Shown: in pieces, positions 57,219-64,000 of the stretch
How the letters are laid out: the number at the start of each line of letters is the position of its first letter
Position numbering within the stretch: the first letter of the stretch is position 1
Assembly: GCA_014773175.1 (NCBI GenBank)
Contig: VXCM01000339.1
Location: 124,001 to 188,000 of the forward strand
Direction: 5' to 3'
Length of the DNA: 64,000 nucleotides
Source of the DNA: Lucifuga dentata
Lineage: Eukaryota > Chordata > Actinopteri > Ophidiiformes > Bythitidae
The notes under the pieces: model-generated
The model's database searches: none
The model's input: the letters and a program-made list of their open reading frames with translations, nothing else
Told to the model about the DNA's origin: nothing
Translations under genes and position numbers: made by a program

Positions 57219-57320
57219 CCTATCAGCGCAGAGTTTGGGGGTAACCAGGTAACTAGCCCCGCCCCTCACCATGCACTCTCCTGCAGTGCCTCATCGCTGC
57301 CTCTGATTGGCTAAACCTCA
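57219..57320 (-). promoter_or_regulatory. rnf32: rnf32 promoter with RFX X-box, GC box and CCAAT box
   Basis: Just upstream of the rnf32 ATG are three ordered sites. GTAACCAGGTAAC (57241-57253) is a perfect X-box with a 1-nt spacer, 23 bp from the start codon. CCCCGCCCC (57257-57265) is an Sp-type GC box. CTGATTGGCTAA (57303-57314) is a CCAAT box in the rnf32 direction, about 90 bp upstream. The X-box suggests control by RFX factors, as for ciliary and testis genes. This is inference from motif and position. Confidence 0.65.
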
Positions 57321-59399
57321 AAGCAGCTGCAACAAAAGCTAATAAGTCAAAAACACTATAAGAACATTGTCATGCTGTGGATAATATACATTTATTAATG
57401 TGGAACCACACATTTGTGTATATGACAGTCTGGATAAAGATAAGCTCATTTACCATGCTGATCTTCATTTATTTATTCATATTTCTGTTTATTTTTGTGT
57501 CACATTTATTGCCTGTTAGGGAATTTCTATTTTGTTTGTGTATTTATAATTAGAAATTGTAGAAGTTTTTATACATTTCTAAATATCAAAAATCTGTTAT
57601 AAAGAGTGGATATCATAAACATTAAATACTTTAAAAAATATAAATATAAAAATGATTAATAGAAGTAAAATTTGCTCTTTACTACTGACACTCATACAGA
57701 AAACAAAAGTAAACTCGAGACAACAAGAATTAAAGAAACAACATTTATGTAACAAAGGATTTGGCATCAAGGAGGTGGTCATTTTTGAAGCCATATTTTG
57801 TGATGATGTTGCCTTGCAGTTACAGGTGATTCTAATATGTTTCTAAAATTAGGCTTGTAGATATTTTGAGATTTCATGCATTTTTTAAAAATGGAAAAAT
57901 CATGAAATTATGAAAATTTGGATCCAATTAACAATTAAATGGTATGTTTTCCTCTAAAAGCTTCAGAATTTTTTTTTTTTTTTTCCTGTGTATTCACCAT
58001 CTTTGGAGACTCTGATGTTTCTATCTGCCTAATGATTATTTTATTGTCAGGGAGATGTCAGTGAATAGCTGGAACCTGACCAAAGCAGGTTAGTCTATGT
58101 GTCTAGGTGACTCACCAAGCTGTCGTCAGAGTAGGTACCGAACAAAGCTAAGCTGCTCATACCTGTGCCATGAGCTCAGGGATCCCTCCCAGGTCACCCT
58201 TACACGGAAAAAAAACCATACACACAAACACATACTAGGAGTCCAAATCGTCTCTTTTTGTGAGCTTGATGAAAAGTTTGCTTTATTTCTCACACACATG
58301 GCGCGGGGGTGTATGACTTTTAAAATGCTTTGCAGCCTTGATTGACTTTGATGTGCTCAGTCAGAATCAGTGAAAACAGATGGCCGAGGAAAGGGCTAAC
58401 GGTGAGACCTGTCAATCCAGGGAGTCCTCTAAGAAAACAAAGTGAAGACCTGGCTCTGGGAGAGGAGGAAACCCCTGGGTTTCTCAAGAGGCTGCCGCAT
58501 TCTTGAGATTAGGGCAAGAAAAACGCAGACCACTGCTGGTAATGCCCCAGACAAAGGCGTGGAACAATTTATTAGTTAAGAATTCAAGCTCAGAGCTCAA
58601 TCAAAGGGCTGTCGTCCACAATGCCAGACTTGGGGCTTTGGTTTGTTTTTTTAAGTAAATAATCACGCTTAAAAGATATAGCAAAGATGGGGCTCAAGTC
58701 CCTCATAAAGCCTGCATTCTTCCAACTGTCATCAGAATGGATTTCAGTGTGCACTTTTATTTTCAACAGGGACACTGTTTGTCTTTTTCTTTATGAATAC
58801 CATTTTAAAGAGCTTTTTATTTAACTTTCTTCCCCCTGGACCTCTTTACCTGATCTGTGGTATTTTTGAAAAGACAACTCACATTGATGTGCAAAGAGCT
58901 GATGACTTAAGCAAAATGTCAAAGAAAGAAAGAAAAGAAAAGGCTATATAGCGGAACATTGTAACAAAACCTTTTGCTGAACTGCTTTGCAAATTTGCAC
59001 CAACAACAGGTTGAAAAGGAAAATAATCCCACAATTCATTTTATGCATAAACTGTGGATATGATCTGAGGAAAATAGGAAAAAAAAAAAATATATATAAG
59101 AGAGGCCTTCCTGCCACTGTATTTTTGTTCATGGGAAACACAGTCAGGAAAGAGTCAAAATAATAGAAAATCATATTTTACACTAAGCTTGTCTCTCTGT
59201 TGTCATAGCAAATTAGATTCAAGCTTCCAAGACTTTAATAAGTTTGATTCATCTGTAGATATCACATGAAACAAACATTACATGATGGTAACCAATATAT
59301 AAGGAAATAAAGCATGTGGACGTGTGAATAAATGCCTGACACTTTCATGATATTCATACTCATAAAACTGGTGCATGTTCATATATCACATTCTGTGAT

Positions 59400-59720
59400 A
59401 TATTGCATTGTTGTCAAATGAGTAATTGCCCTGAGATATAGATGAGAGAGGGCAGCTCATAATGGTTAATTAACAATTATGTCAGCCAGAGAGATGACCA
59501 GGAGACCAATCACTTTGGTAAGAGACAGTGGAGGGGACAGAAATCAAATTATTTTATGGCTTGACCTATAATGCTTTGCTAACAAGACTTTAATTGCTCC
59601 TTGGTGAATAGTCTCCCGTATGGCTCTCTGGGACTGAACCAGTCAGGAATGGAGGACAGTGTGGCTCGACTATTTGCTGCTATCTCCTGCGTCACTGCTG
59701 AGTAAGTAAACTATAAAAGA
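59400..59720. promoter_or_regulatory. Candidate conserved non-coding element upstream of rnf32
   Basis: A complex block with GTAATTGCCCTGAG, ATGGTTAATTAACAATTATG, GTCAGCCAGAGAGATGACC and CCAATCACTTTGG, followed by CTTTAATTGCTCCTTGG. This is a dense mix of homeodomain, Meis-like and Sox/TCF-like words with no coding frame. Function is inferred. Confidence 0.35.
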
Positions 59721-59939
59721 ACACAGGCATCATTACAGCCGTTTGGTTGCTTTTCAGAGAGATGGAGCTCCTAATGATTAGACATGTCCTTTGTAAATGA
59801 AATACAAATCACTCCAGGCTTTTGCTTTTACTTCATTTACTAAGTGCTACATTACCTCATACTTTGGACCTAACAATGGATTTCCTATAAATCTCCGGTA
59901 GTTGAAATGATGAAGGGGCTCACATATCACAAAATGTGC

Positions 59940-60240
59940 CAGTGCTTATTAGCACTTGAGAAGTTATTGATTGAGCATTTTGATTAATGTCCGCTGGGGG
60001 CTATGGTGGCATTCAAAGACCTGCGGAGGCCCCCAGTGCAACTGGCTGGGACTTCTCCTTCTCAATTACCTCCACTTTGTGCTGACTGCCAGCATGAACT
60101 CTGGCGAGGTGACAGCCACTGCAGTGTCCTTATGCCAGCAATAATAGGAACTCAACCTCTGTGCTCCATTTTTCTCCATTATTCATGCATAAACATATTC
60201 AAAGCAAGAGGATATAGGGAGGGTTTACTTATTAGATAGA
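59940..60240. promoter_or_regulatory. Second candidate conserved non-coding element upstream of rnf32
   Basis: A repeat-free, balanced-composition block with TTATTGATTGAGC, TTTTGATTAATGTCC, TTCAAAGACC (TCF-like), CTCAATTACCTCC, GGTGACAGCC and TCCATTATTCATGC. No coding or repeat signal explains it. It could be one of the rnf32-side shh enhancers, but that needs alignment. Confidence 0.38.
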
Positions 60241-60551
60241 GTGTATGGGTCAGCACCTCTATAGGAAAACTGCATTGAACAATTTTATGGAGACTGTGTG
60301 TGGCCAAAAAGCAAAACACAGGATTTTGGATGGATGCTGCTGAGATGTAGTGGAAAAATATGCTTCCATTCAAAATTCTACTTAAGTAAAAATAGTAATT
60401 ATTGAAGTACTGGCAGTAAAATACACTCAGTCATCAATATAAAAATTTCAACAATGAAAATCCCCCAAGTTAACACTTATTCATCCAACAGTATGAACAA
60501 CATTGTGTCTCCAATTTTTAGAGCTCGGAAATAAAATTTGGGGATGAAATA

Positions 60552-60660
60552 ATGAAAATCCCCAAAACTGGAGACACAAAGTCTTTCACCACAAACTTGA
60601 GATAAAAGATTTTCACACAGGTGCAATGACTTCGTATCTCCAGTTTTGGGGATTTTCATG
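60552..60660. repeat. Hairpin (MITE-like) repeat, copy 1
   Basis: GAAAATCCCCAAAACTGGAG (60554-60573) is repeated in reverse complement as CTCCAGTTTTGGGGATTTTC (60638-60657), giving a 20-bp perfect stem around a 64-bp loop. A related but weaker pair lies at 63774-63835, so this looks like a dispersed family rather than a unique structure. Confidence 0.7.
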
Positions 60661-61319
60661 ATTTCAGGACAGTTGAAGGATTATATGCTGCCCCACACAA
60701 CAGTAAATTCTGCCTGCTTCTGCTTCTTAAGCTCTTTCATGTCTAAAATGCAACAGTGATACTTAATGCATTTATCTTATGTCACATTTAAAGTCTTAAT
60801 CAGCAAAGTAACTACAATACCAGATAAATGCAGTGGAATAAAATGAAGTTACTTTCCAACGCTTAATATGTATTTTTAAATATGGTAATATTCTCACTAA
60901 TCATAATTAAGATATCAGGCAGACAATTTACTTACCAGCAAGACACAAGTGGCACTCACTGATTTCAAGAGTATACTAATGAGATTACTTGCCAAACTCG
61001 ATCAATCACCAAATATAATAGGAGTCTACAAAAGTGTCTGAGATGATATTTTCTACCCTTATCAAAAAGATGGAGAGCTCAGGCAATCACTCGAAATCAT
61101 AATAATAGACATGATTAGCTATTTCTCAGTCTTTTGGGGAGGTAGTGGAACAGAAACATGCAGAAAAATAGATTTTTACTTCATTCTACTTTACATGTTA
61201 TCTACATTCTGACCATATTCTTGCATTTATCATTCACAAAAAAAAAAAAAAAAAAANAAAAAAAAAAAAAAAAAAAAATGTATGACAGCATTCTTCTCAT
61301 ATATATTCCCTAAATATGT

Positions 61320-61700
61320 GAATTAATCTGTTCCAGTGGTTAGGTTTTGCTGAGCTGAACATGCAACAATGATTTCAGCATACTGTCCCTGGCTGCGCGG
61401 CCATCTTTCTCCATAATGGACAATAATTGAGCAGAATCCATCACTATGGCTAGAAATAGACCACCATAATGGCTGTAAATTGTGCCCTGCGAAGGCACGA
61501 GCACAGAAAGCCCACCCCCACTGTGTCTGAGAGGTAATGCAACTTCTACACATTCACATCCATCCTTGCATTCTGACTCCATGCTGATTACATACAATGC
61601 ACCTCCAGACGAGTCAAATCATAGCTTTTATGCACAGAGTGGATTGACCTTTGCAGGGTGTTATGGTGGTAATTCCACTGAATAAAAGGAAAACTGAATA
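61320..61700. promoter_or_regulatory. Third candidate conserved non-coding element upstream of rnf32
   Basis: A complex block with CAACAATGATTTCAGC, CTCCATAATGGACAATAATT, ACCACCATAATGGCTG and two nearby CCATAATGG words, plus a GTGGATTGACC segment. The paired CATAATGG and ACAAT words are compatible with homeodomain and Sox binding. There is no coding frame with family likeness. Confidence 0.35.
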
Positions 61701-63559
61701 TGACATGCAGCATCAAATTTTTTGCTACACAAAGAAAGGGTGCTGCAATGGTAATTCAATTATTTCTTTTTTTTTTTGTTTTATAAGGAGAACCTGAATT
61801 GAATAAGCAGGGCGGGAGACTTCCTTCGAAACTCTGCCATAAATCAGCAGCAGCTATTTCATCTGATCGAACGAGAGCAAGAGCCTGAAGTTTGCCTGCG
61901 CTGTGTGGGGAATGTGTTTGTGGTGAGTCTCATAAATGCCAAGTTCTTTGGGCAATAAGAATAAATATCACAACCACTCTCTAGAATTACCACATAATTG
62001 GGGACTTTCCGTATCTGCACAGGACGCCGCTGTCTCCTCCTACTATACGTACTACAACTGATGAGTCCATGTTCAGGTGATGAGGAGGGGTGAGGACATG
62101 GTGGGGAGGGATCAGATTTAGCATCAAAGAGCTCACAAAGTTAATTATTCTGGATAACTACAGCTAAAAATAGCTCATTATTATTCTGGATAACATTAAT
62201 TTTCAGACCAATCACAATGCTGGGCCCTGATTGGCTGAGTTCAGACAACGCAGTGGGGAGCAGTGAGGATGGGATGAACCAAGACAAAACCAGAAATGGA
62301 GAAATTTCCCAGAAATTTCTGGGAATGTAAAATGATCAAGTTTCACAGTTAATTACAGAAAATATTCAACTAATTACTGCCATAACACATATGCAATGTA
62401 AAACGACTGTACCTTGCGACATCCTGTCTGGCATGAGTCCTGACTCACTGTCAGCTCAGCATTCAGCATTAAGCTTCCCCTACGAAAACAAGCCCAAATG
62501 ATTTGATTGTCAAAAGCCAAGCCAATCATTAAAACAACATAAAACCTCTCCAGTCTAAACGACACGTTGCTTCACCAGTCATTCACCATTGCCTGCACAC
62601 TTCAAAGCATGCTGAGATTGTGCCAAACAAGAGAAGTCTCTTGGTTTCTTGTTGTAATTTTAGTGTGCGATGAAAGGTAAAGTAGCAACACTTATTTACC
62701 TGTTACTCCATGTGCCAAAGGTGCAGCCGCAGATGTTTTTGTTTCCACTACCAGTGTCTCTTCAAATATACTCCTCTGATGGCACAGCTTGAAATCAAAT
62801 TAAATATACACTAATGACATAAACCCCATAGCTAAAATAACTCACCATCTAATTGCTTATTATCAAGATTTCCTTCCAAAAAGCGTTAATGTGAGGGTTT
62901 TTCCTGTGGCAGAGTGAATTTGTAACTCGTAAACTTGACGTCACGTGGTGTTTGAGTGTCACCACATAACTGAATTTCCCATGGTGCATTCAGGTGACTT
63001 TGACAGACAGGTTGCAAAATGGAGGGCGATGAAAAAGTTTGAAAGTCTTCCTCCCAGCACATATAATTTGCTACTCCCTTTGAATATGATTAGTTGAATG
63101 TTGAGTAATCAATAAACAATTATGTCAGAATTATACTGTATTTAATTTGCTTGACTAGGCGGGGCTGATCCTGAAATGTTTCGTCACGTTAAGTGCAACG
63201 CCAGGTAACATTTCTGCTTGAGTTCCATTGATTCACTCACATGTAAGGGGACATTACGGCAGGATCCAGCGGGAGAAGTGACAGGCTATTGGCTGTTTGC
63301 CTGCTCGGTCTGCGGTGCCAAAGTAAACAGGTGAGCTTCTCATCTTTTCACACCTCTGCCTGCTCCTGCTCCTCTGACAGCCTGCTGGAGAATCACATGG
63401 AACAAAACCAAGAAGAGGCACATCAGACGCCTTCAGTATTTACCGGATGGACAATAGTTTGGCCTACTTACAGGCTGCAGAGCTGTTTTGATAGCATATC
63501 GTACTGGAGCTCTTCGATTACTATATCAATTTCACATGGATTTTTTCCTGCAAATGAAG

Positions 63560-63640
63560 GGAAAGCAGGTGTGGAGAGTGAGCACATTCACTCAAATACT
63601 CCATTTAAGTACAGTTTTGAGGTACTTTTTGAAGTACAAA
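63560..63640. repeat. Possible dispersed fish repeat fragment
   Basis: CTCAAATACTCCATTTAAGT and TTTTGAGGTACTTTTTGAAG resemble the widespread fish element with a TTAAGTAC...GAGGTACTT core. Only a fragment is present, and the ends are not definable. Confidence 0.4.
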
Positions 63641-63773
63641 GTTAATAACATGACTTCATATGATGAAATTTTGGGTGAACAACTTCATATGTCCACTTTT
63701 GAAATTTAACATTGAATATGTTGAAATTTAACATTTCAGTTGGAATTTCTCGTTGTTTTATGACAAAACCAGC

Positions 63774-63835
63774 AAAACTGGATATATGAGGTTTTTCAAC
63801 AGTGATGGATGTAAAACCTCGTATCTCCAATTTGG
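63774..63835. repeat. Hairpin (MITE-like) repeat, copy 2
   Basis: AAAACTGGATATATGAGGTT (63774-63793) pairs imperfectly with AACCTCGTATCTCCAATTTG (63813-63832). The word CGTATCTCCA is shared with the hairpin near 60635, indicating the same family. Confidence 0.55.
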
Positions 63836-64000
63836 CAGATTTTTGTAATTTAAAGGACCATATGTATGTTTTGTATGTTTGAGCCCAATATATTCAATTT
63901 TCATACAAGTAAGGTTATTGACAATCATTTCCCGAAGCATACTACTGGAACGGAGTTAAAAAAAAAATTGTTTTCCTACCTTCCAGACCTCCACTGGTTT

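Larger units (their letters stand above)
57321..64000. other. Gene-free region upstream of rnf32, toward the expected shha
   Basis: No exon, tRNA or other RNA gene is recognisable in 6.7 kb. AT-rich stretches alternate with complex, repeat-free blocks (listed separately) and small hairpin repeats. A poly-A tract with a single N lies at about 61238-61278 (N at 61257). In other vertebrates the DNA between Rnf32 and Shh is rich in long-range Shh enhancers. Confidence 0.6.

Noticed and set aside
63289..63645. 118-codon frame near the right end
   Set aside because: It runs into a dispersed fish repeat fragment and has no family likeness, so it is probably chance.

Overview
This window is vertebrate nuclear DNA, most likely from a teleost fish, probably a percomorph with fairly compact introns. 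It has long AT-rich introns and intergenic stretches, GT-AG split genes, and fish-type short interspersed repeats. The gene order is mnx1 - nom1 - lmbr1 - rnf32. This is the conserved block that in tetrapods lies beside the sonic hedgehog gene (human order SHH-RNF32-LMBR1-NOM1-MNX1). shha is therefore expected beyond the right edge, but it is not in the window.

Layout. 1-5788: upstream region of mnx1, with a sequence gap inside an inverted-repeat element and two complex non-coding blocks that may be enhancers. 5789-8352 (+): mnx1, 3 exons, 314 residues. 8353-11134: mnx1 3' end and intergenic DNA. 11135-17054 (-): nom1, 11 exons, 837 residues. 17055-17514: 460-bp divergent promoter. 17515-47525 (+): lmbr1, 17 exons, 492 residues. 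47526-50308: lmbr1 3' UTR, convergent with rnf32. 50309-57218 (-): rnf32, 7 exons, 358 residues. 57219-64000: rnf32 promoter, then gene-free DNA on the side where shha is expected. I spliced all four coding sequences by hand. All introns are GT-AG, all reading frames close, and the total lengths are divisible by three.

The most important non-coding feature is in lmbr1 intron 5 (23758-30417). Its left part (about 23940-24640) matches what I remember of the ZRS (MFCS1), the long-range limb and fin enhancer of shh. CTCF-type motifs lie on both sides of it, one in intron 4 and one in intron 5, both pointing toward the expected shha side. A third CTCF motif in nom1 intron 5 points the other way, which suggests a domain boundary between mnx1 and the shha domain. 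The rnf32 promoter carries a perfect RFX X-box 23 bp from the start codon.

A caution for users: the assembly contains a repeated artefact, a 61-66 bp direct duplication on both sides of a single N. It falls in nom1 exon 8, in the ZRS, in rnf32 exon 6 and twice in a transposon. The duplications are almost certainly unmerged contig overlaps and will corrupt automatic gene models. Family assignments and ZRS identity rest on recalled protein and enhancer sequences, not on an alignment run here.
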